Origin: Neoscytalidium dimidiatum | Lineage: Eukaryota; Ascomycota; Dothideomycetes; Botryosphaeriales; Botryosphaeriaceae | Direction of reading: 5' to 3' | Assembly: GCA_037367355.1 (NCBI GenBank) | Contig: CM074697.1 | Location: forward strand, 2,852,001-2,916,000 | DNA length: 64,000 nt | Shown here: piece by piece, positions 27,491 to 38,111 of the stretch | Layout of the letters: each line of letters opens with the position of its first letter | Numbering within the stretch: the stretch's first letter is position 1 | The notes under the pieces: model-generated | Database searches by the model: none | The model's input: the letters and a program-made list of their open reading frames with translations, nothing else | Told to the model about the DNA's origin: nothing | Position numbers and translations under genes: made by a program

Positions 27491-28535
27491 CAGCAACGGG
27501 ATCAGGTACGGGATCAGGTACGGGAACGGGGACAAGAACAGGAACAGGAACAGGCATGGCGACGGTGCGGGAGGTGGTTCCTGATTCCTGGGCAGACAGC
27601 GGGCAGAGAGTGGCGTCGGCTGCAACTGGCGGACAGCTTCCGCGAGCCGAAGGGAGATCTGAGGGCTGAGCGGCAGGGTCTGGCATTTGCCGGCGAGGCG
27701 GCCTGGCAGCAGGAGCAGGAGCAGGAGCAGGAGTAGGAGGCGGCGCTGTGCGCTCATGTTCATGCACCTCGCCGGGTTCTGCTTCATCGCATTCTCGTCG
27801 CGCAGTGCAGTGCAGTGCAGCGCAACAGACACGGACACGGACACGGACACAGATGCAGACACTAACAAAGGCGTAGACACGAGTATCGGCGAATGTCGAG
27901 GCTGCAGCGATGCCGCAATTTACAAGATTCCAGCGGACCAGGCCCTTTAATATCAGCGGCCGGGAGTGCTCTAGCTGGGGCGCGCTGAAGCTCGGGGCCG
28001 GTGGTTCCGGAAATAGAGGCTCGGGGTGTCGTCAGACGTCTTAACTCTGAACGGGATGGCGATATTGCGTCGCGGTGGAGAGAGAAATTGGCGAGGCTCA
28101 TTACTCGCGTCGCGCGGGCTGGGGCCTGTCCTGTGCTGTGCCTGCGAGCCGGAGCAACTGCAGCAGACACAGCACCGTGATCGAGCGAGAGGGCCAGAGC
28201 CAGGCCGCGCTGTGGGCCCGCGCTGCAGCGGCACTTGCACCTGCACCTGCGCCTGCGCCTGCGCATGTGCATGTGCATGCGTCTGCCGCGGATCGTGTTC
28301 GCCTCTGCCCAGAGCACCGCCAAACGCTCTCCGCAACGGCCGCCACCCCAGAGCGCTGCGGTGCGACAGGCCCAGGCACAGGCAGAGGCACAGATACAGG
28401 CACAGACACAGACACAGGCACAGACACAGACACAAGGCACCGCGCGTGCTTTCTGCCGGTGGTAGTAGTAGTAGAAGTAGTAGTGGTGGTGGTGTTGGAT
28501 ACTGGCTGCTGGTTGCTGGGCGCGGGCATGGGCGC

Positions 28536-28566
<31 letters not shown>

Positions 28567-28570
28567 GGGC
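27491..28570. repeat. Cluster of short tandem repeat arrays
   Basis: At least seven separate arrays within 1.1 kb. They include a GGGATCAGGTAC/GGAACA array (27491-27555), GGAGCA (27705-27735), GCAGT then ACACGG (27801-27870), and CACCTG/CGCCTG/CATGTG (28230-28280). They continue with CACAGA/CACAGG (28369-28440), GTA/GTG triplets (28460-28498) and GGGCAT (28518-28570). Most units are 6 bases or multiples of it. Confidence 0.9.
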
Positions 28571-29329
28571 TCAAAGGCTCAATTTGTGCTTAGCGGCCGC
28601 GGCGGGCGGCCGTCATCTCGCGGGCCATCAATCTCAGACGCGGGCCAGGGGTGGCTGCCATTGGCCAGGCCCGCAGCGACGACACGCGGGCTGGGCTGCG
28701 CGCGGCGGACTGCGACTACGACTGCGACTGGGACTGCGAGCGGGGGGCGTCGACTCCGAGCTGGGTGCTGGGTGCTTGGTGCTGGGTGCTGGTGTGGTCC
28801 AAGGCCGGCGGCGGTCGGCGGCCGTCTCGTGGGCTGCAGCGGGCATGGCTGCTGGGCTGCTGGGCTGCTGGTGGCCGTCGCACCATCTGCCCTCAGACCA
28901 GGCCTCACCAATCTCTTCACCAGCGACCCTCGCTTCGCCCGCCCGCCCGCCCGCCTGCTGTTGCTCGCTGCTCGCTGCTCGCTGCTCTAGCCTCCCACGC
29001 CGGCCGTGCTACTCCTCTGCCCAGCCCTGCCTCTGCCATCATCTACCCGTCCGCCGCCTCTCCGCACCCACTGACCCATTTCCTCTTTTCCTCCTCTCCC
29101 GCCCTCCTCCTCCCGCGCCCGCCCCCGAGCCCCAGCTGCACCTCGCCGGGCTTGAGCTTGACGCTCAGATTCTCTTCTGCTTTCTTGTCTGTCGTTCACT
29201 TCCATTCCACCTGTACACCATTAGCCCTTAATTCCGCGAGTCCGGATTGTCTCTTGCTCCTCCACCCTCGTCGCCATCACAACCACCAATACTAGCTATC
29301 ACGACCGCCTCACTACTACCATCACCGCC

Positions 29330-29364
29330 GCCACCACCACCACCACCACCACCACCACCACCAC
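29330..29364 (+). repeat. CCA trinucleotide microsatellite
   Basis: About 11 CCA units in the presumed leader region of the following gene. Confidence 0.95.
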
Positions 29365-29832
29365 CTCGCACGCCGTCTGCTCTGCTCGCCGCTAGCGCCC
29401 TTCCCATGTCCAACTCTCCGACGCGCGCCGTTTGATTAGCGACTGAGGAATTGAATTTCATGCCACGCTCGCACTGTACGTCCGCCCGCCGCCGCCCATC
29501 CCACCTGCAACGCAAAGTGTAGCATGCCTCTGACGCATGCTCTGATGCCGACGCCGAGGGGCTGTGCGCTGCCGCCCCAATTTGCACCCGTTTGTCCTCT
29601 TGTTGTGTTTTCTCCACGCCCGAGTGCCTGCGATCTTCATGTCATTCACTTTACGAGTCGTCCGCAATGTCTTTGCTGCGTCCGTGTCTCTGACCACCTC
29701 CACAGCTGCTCTCACCTAACCACATCAAATCTCACTGCTGCGCGCACGATCCTCGCCAGCCCGCCCGGAACCTTCCTCGCCAATCGCACGTTGCTCCGAA
29801 TGCAATAATCTGACCGGCTGCGAACCTCACCA

Positions 29833-32652
29833 ATGAGCTACCCTCGGGCTCCCGGGGCGTCCTATGGTGGAAGCGGGGACGATGCCACCCGGAAGGGCTC
29901 CGTCAGGGCTGCAAGGGAACGCGCCCAGGCCGAGCAGGAACAGTATCTCCGTGCCGATTACTATGGCCAACCACCGCGCCCGACTTTACCCATGTCGCAA
30001 TACAATGTGCGTCCGCCAACGCGCCCGCAGGCGAATCCTACCCCACCCTCCAGCTCCGGCCGGGACATGTCGCGCTCACCCGGCCCCAACTGGCCTTTGC
30101 CCGACAACATCCAGTCCGCCGTCCAGGACAGCCCGCCGCGTCAAAAAGGCCCTCCGCCCCAGCGCCCGCCAAGGCCCTCCTACGTCCCCTCCATCCTCGA
30201 TCCCACGAAGCCGCAGCCCACCCACCTCGCTCCTCCCCCCGTGCCTCGCGCTCGCGCTCCCGCAACCAGGCGCAGGGAGCCTGAGCCTGAGCCCGAGCCT
30301 GAGCCCGAACCCGAGCCCCTCTCACCTTCCGACTACGATGACCAGACCCTCTCGCCCGCCTCGTACTACCCGTCTCCCAGAGAGCACCGTCCGATAACCA
30401 CCTCGTCCATGGCTTCCAATTCGTCCCTGGGTTCCATACCCGACTTCCCCGTCCCGAACATGCCTCCGCCGCGGAAAAGTCCGAACCTTGGCCCGCCCCC
30501 GTCCGCCAGGAGAGGTCCTTCGTCGTACTACTCGCAGGTGTCGTACGTATCGCCAATCGTGGAGGAGGCCGAATCCAACAGGTCTCATAATTCCTTTGCA
30601 TCGAGCAACGTCATTCCTAATGCCGACGGCTTCTACTTTGACGAGGACGCGACCCCTTCGGAGGACGACATGCCCATGGCCAGTCCGTCGACCATCACCG
30701 GGAGCGATGATGGCCGATCTTCGCGGGCGACTGACGATGGCGATCAAGCTGGACTTGTCAGGCACGCCAGTCTTGGCAAGAGGGGCAAGCCATCGTTGAC
30801 AACGATCAAGAGCGTGGACAGTTTCGACAGGATCATCAAAAACAACGAGAAGCAAAAGAAGGGCGCTGTGGGGCAGGGGATCATGGCGGCTGGGGCTGCT
30901 GGTGGTGCATTTGCTGCTGGATACGGCATATCCCGGGAACCTGGCCAAAGATCGTCTTCTAGACCTGATAGCGAGGCTCTGAGCAGCGGGACGGGCCTTT
31001 TCCCACCATCGGCATCCGGATCTTCAGAGTCGGTGAATTCGGTCGGACTAAAGAGACCGATGAAATCATCTCCTCTGGCACGCTCGGACAACAACACCCC
31101 TGATTCCCCTGTGGACCCGAGAGTGGACCAGATCTTGGGCGGCCTAGAGAGAGGCGGTGCGCTTGGTGCCGGGTACAACAACACCAAGAGAGGATCGACC
31201 TTAGCCGACCGCGTTGGAACCCGGCGGCCGCCTCGCTTGAACGTCGATGCCGTTCGGGAAGCCGAAGCCCGTGGAAGCCTCACCAGTCTGCCCGACCTGA
31301 TCAGACGTGCCACACGTCTTGCTTCAAACCTGGACCGCGGCAAAACTGCAAGTCGGCTCGGTCTGGAAATGTGGGAGAAGGGCGGCACTACTACGCACGA
31401 CAAGGCCTGGGAGGCTGGGGAACAACGAAGAGCATCCTCATTATCCGACATCCTCACATCCTTTCCTCCACCAGGCATCGGCACGCCAACTGGCGAACGT
31501 CACCCCAATGGCTCCCGACCAGTTTCACGCTGGCCCTCCGGCCTGCAGTACGAACAACACCTTGACCCCGACGGCAATCCTCAGGATGAGAAGAAGAAAA
31601 AACAAGGTCGGCGATGCTGCGGCATGCCCCTCTGGTGCTTTGTTATCCTAATGATTGTCTTGTTCCTTCTGGTCGCCGCCGCTGTCGTCGTTCCTATCGT
31701 CCTCATTGTCCTTCCGAAGCAGAATAATAGCAGTTCTGGCAGCACTTCCGCCGATTCAGCTCTCGCTCAATGCCAGCAGACTTTCGCTTGCGAGAACGGG
31801 GGCAGCAGTGTCGTTGATCCGAGTGGCCACTGCAGTTGCATGTGTGTCAATGGTTTCACCGGAGACCGTTGCACCACGGAGTCTGACGCAGGTTGCACGA
31901 CTGCAACCATCGGAGGGAGGAACGCTACCATTGGCTCCGCCATGCCCTCTCTCATTACAACCGCCTCGGGTTCTTTTCAGATTCCGCTCAACGGAACCGA
32001 GCTTCTTGCCCTCTTCTCGTCCTCCAACCTCAGTTGCACGGCTGAGAACGCGCTTGTTACCTTCAACGGCGTCTCCTCGTCGAAGAAGCGTTCGATTGAT
32101 CTACCTCCTCCCGCGCCCATACCAGCCGTCGAGGTTGCGTTCGAGAACAGTGTTAAGCCAGCAGTTGGCATCCCCTCGACCTCGTGTTCCTCGTCTGTCC
32201 CGACTGTCACCGCTCCCCCTGAGCTGAAGTTCCTGGCCGTCCGCGATGGATATCACTCGTCATCATCATCCGATGATGCAGCTACCAAATACGGGATCGT
32301 ATATGACTCGTCGCCAGCAAGCTCCAATGCGTATTACAGTTCCTACGCTTCGACCCCCACTGGCACCGCTACAGCATCAGCCTCAGCTACAACATCAGCT
32401 CTTGCTGTCAGCAACAAGCGCCTGCAGTTCGCGCGCATTGGGGTTCTCTTCGTTCTCCAGGAGAGCGAGGATCTCTCCGCCGCCGTTACAGCGCAAGAAA
32501 ATCTGCAAACATATTTTACCGAATATCAAGAAGGTGACGACGCCGCAACGGCTGCAACAGCAGTAAATTTGGGGAACAGTTTCGCGATCGATCTCAGTCA
32601 ATGGCACATCACACTTCCTAATGGGACGCAAATTGGGCGCCTCGTCGAATGA
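29833..32652 (+). CDS. Single-pass membrane protein with an EGF-like motif
   Basis: One exon, 939 codons. The N-terminal ~590 residues are proline/serine-rich and probably cytoplasmic and disordered, with a glutamate-proline run near residue 150. At about residues 596-630 comes a strong transmembrane segment (CFVILMIVLFLLVAAAVVVP) preceded by the basic KKKKQGRR. Outside follow a cysteine-rich EGF-like motif at about 646-686 (CENGG ... CSCMCVNGFTGDRC) and a domain of about 250 residues with several N-glycosylation sequons. The layout (long disordered inside, one helix, EGF-like outside) is that of fungal EGF-domain membrane proteins of unknown function, perhaps sensing or anchoring at the cell wall. 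No signal peptide is present, consistent with a type II topology. The function is not known. Confidence 0.82.
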   Translation: MSYPRAPGASYGGSGDDATRKGSVRAARERAQAEQEQYLRADYYGQPPRPTLPMSQYNVRPPTRPQANPTPPSSSGRDMSRSPGPNWPLPDNIQSAVQDSPPRQKGPPPQRPPRPSYVPSILDPTKPQPTHLAPPPVPRARAPATRRREPEPEPEPEPEPEPLSPSDYDDQTLSPASYYPSPREHRPITTSSMASNSSLGSIPDFPVPNMPPPRKSPNLGPPPSARRGPSSYYSQVSYVSPIVEEAESNRSHNSFASSNVIPNADGFYFDEDATPSEDDMPMASPSTITGSDDGRSSRATDDGDQAGLVRHASLGKRGKPSLTTIKSVDSFDRIIKNNEKQKKGAVGQGIMAAGAAGGAFAAGYGISREPGQRSSSRPDSEALSSGTGLFPPSASGSSESVNSVGLKRPMKSSPLARSDNNTPDSPVDPRVDQILGGLERGGALGAGYNNTKRGSTLADRVGTRRPPRLNVDAVREAEARGSLTSLPDLIRRATRLASNLDRGKTASRLGLEMWEKGGTTTHDKAWEAGEQRRASSLSDILTSFPPPGIGTPTGERHPNGSRPVSRWPSGLQYEQHLDPDGNPQDEKKKKQGRRCCGMPLWCFVILMIVLFLLVAAAVVVPIVLIVLPKQNNSSSGSTSADSALAQCQQTFACENGGSSVVDPSGHCSCMCVNGFTGDRCTTESDAGCTTATIGGRNATIGSAMPSLITTASGSFQIPLNGTELLALFSSSNLSCTAENALVTFNGVSSSKKRSIDLPPPAPIPAVEVAFENSVKPAVGIPSTSCSSSVPTVTAPPELKFLAVRDGYHSSSSSDDAATKYGIVYDSSPASSNAYYSSYASTPTGTATASASATTSALAVSNKRLQFARIGVLFVLQESEDLSAAVTAQENLQTYFTEYQEGDDAATAATAVNLGNSFAIDLSQWHITLPNGTQIGRLVE

Positions 32653-34451
32653 GTCAATTGGAGACGGTAATGAACGGCGGAGGAAATTATGGATGATTTG
32701 ATACCACAAAGGGCGAAGGTCGCACTGATTTTATTTCCTTGAAAGCTGTTCTCTGCTCACCTATCTGCAAAAGAAAGAGATATTAATGCAGCTATACAGC
32801 AAACCATTACCAACATTCACTGTCCAAAACCGTCATTCATCATCTAGATCTTCACAGGCGAATACGTCCTTCTATCAAGAAACCCTTACCCGCCGAATTA
32901 CACACGACACCTACAATAGCTCCCCATCTCATATCTGTTTAGTATTCTCTGTTCCTTTGCCTCCTTTTCTCGCTGTCCATCAAAGCATTGGCCCCGGCGT
33001 CGACACCTCAAGACTTTGCTTGTTGCTCATCACCTACGGCTCTCTTGTCTGCTTGGTTTCTCGATTTCATTCTTTCCTCTTCTACTTGGTTTCGCTACGG
33101 CGTGTTGCTCCTTAATCAGCACGTCAACAGCGCACCCCACATATTAATAAGCTGGCACTTAATAGGCCATGACGGTGGCTTCTTTTTTTTTTCCCTCTCT
33201 CTTATACCAGCGGAGGGATGGTGTACAGCCTGGAAAGCAAACATGGAGGAATTGTGGGAGGGAATCGGGGGGGGTTTTTTTTTTTTTTTGAGTGGGCTTC
33301 GCTGTGATACCTCTCTGCGCTCTCTTTGGACGTCGGATGGATTGGAGGTCTTTCGTCTCTCTGGAAGGAAATGTCTTGATGACATCGCAGGCGTTTCTTT
33401 TCACTCTTGTGCGTGGGTGTGGTGGGTAAACAGTTGCCGATCTGTTCTACGAAGCTCCCTGAGTCTTTCCCGCGCAATACCGAAGTTGATAGTAGGCTTA
33501 GATGTCGTCGTCTGTCCAAGCATTCCCGACCCCCAATATTGCCTTAATTCTACCGGCCGTCAGGGTGATTTACTTTCGCGGGCAGTTGAAGCCGGCATGT
33601 GGGCGCACATCCGCGGCAAGATCCATGACGCCCGCACCGAGACGACGCATCAGCTGCCGGCAACAGTGGCCGCTCGGGCGTGCTAAAATTTGCCCAGCCT
33701 CGTAGATTGCCGCACCATTCAAACACGTCCGACTTGACAAAGACGAAACTCGCCCTCATTTCGGAACGCCCGAGACGTTCCATCAGGATTCATTCCCTTT
33801 TTTTTTTTTTTCTCTCCAGAACGTTGCGAGACAGGGGCACCGGAAAAGAAAAACGAAAAAAGATGGGGAGGGAAATTCTCACAACCGCTGTCCAGCATTC
33901 CCCGGATCGCCGCTGAATATACCTGTGACCGGTTCGGAGACGAGCCGCCACCTGGGATCCAGCCTGCGAGGTTGGACGGAAAACTGGGATGAACCCGCCT
34001 CCCCAGTCCAGAGGTGTGCGTGCGTTCCGGCGGGCTACCTGAGATGAAGAGGTTGGTCAATGCGGGGATGGTTTTGGGGAGGGGGCCCGGCGGTTTGCAA
34101 CTTGATTTCAGATATTCCCTCTCCCTTTTCCTTTTCTTTATCATTTTGCCTTTATCGTGTTGAGGTAAAGTGGCTCCCCGCGCGGGACCACGGGTCATCT
34201 TACCACACTCTCCGGGCGCAGAACAAAGTTTGTGTGTGTGAAGGCGAACCCTCCGGCGGTATCCGGGGATGAGATGGGGTTTGTGATAGACTGGTGGGAT
34301 GGATCGGTGTGATGCGCCGCCTTCATGCGCCGATGAGGCTGGCTGATCTGGCGCGGCGGAAGGGCGTGGGAGACACGAAGTCGGTTCGGGAAGTCTCTGC
34401 CGCAGTGAGCGGCGTCCAGAAGCACGTTTCCGTTCAGATCAACGGACGTCC

Positions 34452-34473
34452 ACGTCCAGATGACTGCTTCAAC
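34452..34473 (+). repeat. Palindromic repeat element, half copy C
   Basis: ACGTCCAGATGACTGCTTCA plus the family's typical downstream CTGCCCAC. The left arm is not recognisable. Confidence 0.65.
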
Positions 34474-34918
34474 TGCCCACGAGCCGCCAACCTTTTTGCG
34501 GTGTTCCCGCGACCGAAGTCCCCTACGCACCTATCCGAACTTCCGGAAAATGTGGGAACCCTCTGATCGGGCCGGGGCCGCGTCGATCTGTCAATCTTGG
34601 CCCGCGTTCTTGATTCTGACGTACGTGCATGATGGGCGTGGTATGAGCTGGGGCTTGGCGGGTCTGCATGAAGTTGACGTTGTGGTCAGAATTGAGTACG
34701 CGACCTGGTTTCTGTTAACTCTGCCTCCATCCATGGTAAGGATCTGGGTCTCCGATTCAGTGTTTTGCCGTCAAGGAGAGGTCAATTTCGAATATTCTTC
34801 GTCGTTGGCGTCCCACGTTGCCTTGGAGAACTTGTGGAGAACCTTTGCACTTCTCGTTTCGGCGGCGCCATCCCGGCTCTTGAGAATCTGCAACAGGGAT
34901 CCAATTGCAGATGCGAAA

Positions 34919-34986
34919 TTGAAGCAGTTGTCCAAGCGTAAATACTAAGATTAATGGTGACGTTTGCGTCCAGACGACTGCTTCAA
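34919..34986. repeat. Palindromic repeat element, copy D
   Basis: Left arm TTGAAGCAGTTGTCCAAGCG and right arm ending CCAGACGACTGCTTCAA form an imperfect inverted repeat. The interior AAATACTAAGATTAATGG matches copy F at 37132 (AAATATTAAGATTAATAG), so these two are full-length relatives, loop included. Confidence 0.85.
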
Positions 34987-36265
34987 CTCCGTGTCGAATA
35001 CAAGTAGCTTGATTCTCCGAAAGGTACCAGATCCGGCAGTATGTCCGTTTTGTTTTCTCAGAGAAATAGAAGGAAGGTGCGGACCGGTTGTACGAGCCCT
35101 GCACTTCAACAAATGTGGCTTGACGACACATGTAAGGTGATTGTCATGATCTAATTAGTATTATTGCTTCGATTGAGCCTAACAATAGTCACCGTTACGC
35201 AGTTTTATACTATGTCAAACATTCCATGTATGCTATATATCAACTATTACATCTCGTTCCCCCCACTTCCCTCTTATAATCTTTCCGTCGAGGCTTTTTC
35301 AGACGCGCTTACCATCGCTATCATCTTACTTCAATCATTTTTCAAATCTACCAAAGTGCATGCCGCGAAGGCCTCGCGCAAAAATCCCTTGTCTAGAAGC
35401 TCTGCACCAAAGGTGCTGAGATTTTTGGACGACGGACATGATATCCGGATGTGTCTTGGATATGGCCTTGCTCGCAGGCAAACGGCTCGTCAGCTGAGAT
35501 GCCGTTATGTGCTTGAAGATACTTACGGGTGACTTAAGTAATGCCGAAGTTATGAACCGGTGGAGTGGAGGCGATGTTGGCGTAGTCGTGGTTTTGTTAG
35601 TTGCTCATGGGTGCCGGAAATACTAGGTGTCAGGTTATTATACCAGTTATTCTAAGACTTTTCAACTCGGTAGAAGTAAGAATTTCATGATGGAGTGGGT
35701 TAGACAGAGTTGTGCAAACATTATTTAAAGTAGGTAGTTAAGTGAATTATAGGAAATACTAAACAATAAGCGTATTATGCGGAAGCTATGTTCAGGACCC
35801 ACAGGGACCTCTAAGATATTTTTGTGACACTTTTTTTGCTGATGGGATATATCTGTACATGTACGGCTTATAATAGACAACATATAACAACCCATTACTT
35901 AAAATTCCCTTTGGAGGATGAGGATTTTCAATGAAGTGGAGTTATGATACTGTTATTAGTGCGTGGATATCGTCTGAACGACGCTTTAATGTTCCACATT
36001 TCCTATTTTGCAGTGTACCTATATTTGTGAATTTATAGTGCGCATCCCTTTTTCAGTGTGGAAATTAAGTCCTGGGCTGAAGGGTCGTCGACGTGGGTGA
36101 ACACTCTTCATATGACCGAGCTACTCGGGGAGTTCTCATTATTCCGGCAGTCGGCTTCGTGAAAGGATTTACCCCTGGGCATAAGGGAAAAGGAGGAATC
36201 CTCAGTGTGCTATGTTAAGTGTAGCAGCTGTCACTGTATGAGCAAGGAAATTTATCTCTTGGATG

Positions 36266-36340
36266 GAGTTGAAGCAGTTATGTAGATGTGGATGTGCAAG
36301 CAAAGACAAAACATTAGCATCTAGATGACTGCTTCAACTC
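36266..36340. repeat. Palindromic repeat element, copy E
   Basis: The termini GAGTTGAAGCAGT (36266-36278) and ACTGCTTCAACTC (36328-36340) are a perfect 13-base inverted repeat. The pairing continues imperfectly inward. It lies 320 bases upstream of a tRNA-Pro gene. Confidence 0.88.
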
Positions 36341-36660
36341 ATCACCGATGCGTTCATCGTGAATCTCCATTGGCGAAGGTAACCAGACTGGACATTGGGC
36401 CGCTTACAGACGAATACGAAGCTCAAATCGTCCCTGGGCGAGCCGATTCACCTTTGGACATACGCTGAAGTATCCGACTACCCAAATAAAAACTTCTGCA
36501 TTTTTACATCTGTAACTGCCTCTGAGCATTACTTTTGGTTAGGTGTTGCGCTACCGTTCTCGCTCAAACGCGAATTTCGGTAGCTGAATATTAACTCTCA
36601 ACGCCACCCGTTCCCCAACGAATAAGCCACTCCGGATACAATTCTGGACTCTGCTTCAAT

Positions 36661-36839
36661 GGCTCAGTGGTCTAGTGGTATGATTGTCGCTTCGGGTAGT
36701 GTTCCCAGACTTCTTTAGAGGTCTTGAAAGCACATAACGCTTGAAATGTGACAGGCCCCGGGTTCGGTAAGTTTCCAAGTTCGATCCTTACACGAATAAT
36801 AAATCAACTAACGGTTGAATCAGATCCCCGGCTGAGCCC
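36661..36839 (+). tRNA. tRNA-Pro (anticodon CGG), second copy, with anticodon-loop intron and T-loop spliceosomal-like intron
   Basis: Exons 36661-36696, 36747-36766 and 36824-36839 join to the same 72-nt tRNA as the copy at 21523, with no exon difference. Intron 1 is 36697-36746 (50 nt). Intron 2 is 36767-36823 (57 nt) with GTAAGT at its start, CTAAC as branch site and CAG at its end, again between T-loop positions 57 and 58. Inside intron 2, GTTCGATCC at 36779-36787 supplies a box-B-like sequence that the exons lack before splicing. A run of eight T (36847-36854) terminates Pol III. Compared with the other copy, intron 1 has two transitions and intron 2 has a 3-base indel plus transitions, while exons and splice signals are unchanged. 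Flanking bases upstream are also similar, so the two are segmental duplicates. Confidence 0.85.
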
Positions 36840-38111
36840 TAGAATAATTTTTTTTGCCAATTTTGTTTTGCCAATGTTCTTGGATTGCAGAGTGGACCCT
36901 TTCTCTCACCTTGAAAATTCTGATATTGGAGACAGCGGTTTCGGTATTTCCTCGGAACCAATGCAGAAACCTACGAGAGCCAAACTAATGCTGTCTGTTT
37001 CTTTGAGCGTATATGGGCTTAACATGAAAAGATTTCCAAAACTTAAATCCAAGGTGAATGGATGATGGTCCGGAGCGTGTAATGGAGTTGTGTTCTAAAC
37101 TATCGCCAAGGCAAGGAATTGTGCTATCTGGAGCTGAAACAGTTATCAAGACGTAAATATTAAGATTAATAGTGATATTTCCGTTCGGATGATTGCTCCT
37201 AATGCCCATGCGGTGGTAGGTCGATATTAGATTCTATCTCGCGGCGTCAAGTTGCTCTATAGGCTGCACCGCCACATTTTATCCCCGACCACGCACGATA
37301 GTAGACTTGGTATAGAGGCAGTCTATATAATACGGTGTCCTTCCGCACCTCTCTCGTGGCCATGTACGTGTTGACTCGTTCCGAGCCCTAACGAAAATCT
37401 ACCAAGACACTGTTAAATTTACAAATAGAAACGACTTTAATAGGCTATATCGTATAGGACGTCTTCGATTATAATGCTATAACTACCATGCTTCCGGACA
37501 GCGTGTAGGTGGGGGACCTCTAGATAGTCCCGCAGCGGAACGTCTTATAGAAATATAAAAGGCAGTAATCGGACGTCGCGAATAAAACGAAGGCTCACGC
37601 ACGTTCTCTAGCTTAATAAATATTATATTATAGTTATAATAACATTGGTAGTTTTAGTAAGTAACATCGTAAACGTTTTAGACCCAATCGACCACTCCGC
37701 TAGAGATGAGGATCCAGACTCCTAGCAGTTAAAAGCTAGAAAATAAACTCGAACCTAACTGCATTAACGAGTAGCAATAGAACAGCTAGGTTTTCTTAAG
37801 CAAAATAGCTGTTCTAAGTTAGAAATCGGGGTTCGACTTAACAACCTCGACCACCTAACTATGGTCTCGATTCTTAGATATAAAACTTATATATATGCTA
37901 CCCATCGGTTTAAACTACTCTTTACCCCGTCCTTAATTATATAATATTGATGTATAGATCGCTATTATATAGTATATCTCGTTTGAGCTACTAAGGCTTA
38001 GCTGATCCCACTATTTGCAATAGGCCTTATGACAAAATGATACGCTGCCTCCGCGGTTCTCAAAGATTAAAAAGATACATTCCTTACAAGGACACAGCAA
38101 AAGAATAGAAG
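36840..38111. other. AT-rich, probably RIP-degraded sequence
   Basis: From about 37250 to 38100 the sequence is strongly AT-rich with many TA steps and no ORF above the reporting size, unlike the GC-rich gene blocks. This fits an old repeat eroded by repeat-induced point mutation. No element type can be recognised. Confidence 0.55.
37132..37208. repeat. Palindromic repeat element, copy F
   Basis: The interior ACGTAAATATTAAGATTAAT is followed by ATATTTCCGTTCGGATGATT. The arms are eroded by apparent C-to-T and G-to-A changes, but the order matches copy D. It is followed by ATGCCCATG, the family's downstream flank. Confidence 0.78.

Larger units (their letters stand above)
25976..29832. other. 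Long intergenic region with simple-repeat cluster
   Basis: Open frames are numerous here but are produced by GC-rich hexamer repeats on both strands and share no domain. The last kilobase is CT-rich and runs up to the start of the EGF-like membrane protein gene, so it is probably its long leader or promoter. Confidence 0.5.
32653..36660. other. Gene-poor region with palindromic repeats
   Basis: No credible gene. Poly-T tracts occur near 33182, 33277 and 33800. Base composition falls to AT-rich after about 35 kb. Three palindromic repeat copies (34452, 34919, 36266) are listed separately. Confidence 0.5.

Noticed and set aside
28026..29231. 401-codon open frame over the simple-repeat cluster
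   Set aside because: Its composition is dictated by hexamer repeats, overlapping frames of similar size exist on both strands, and no domain or start context supports it.
36748..37065. 105-codon ORF that resembles another ORF at 21405-21617 (MTGPGFGKF start)
   Set aside because: The similarity arises because both are shadows of the duplicated tRNA-Pro(CGG) gene. They are not proteins.
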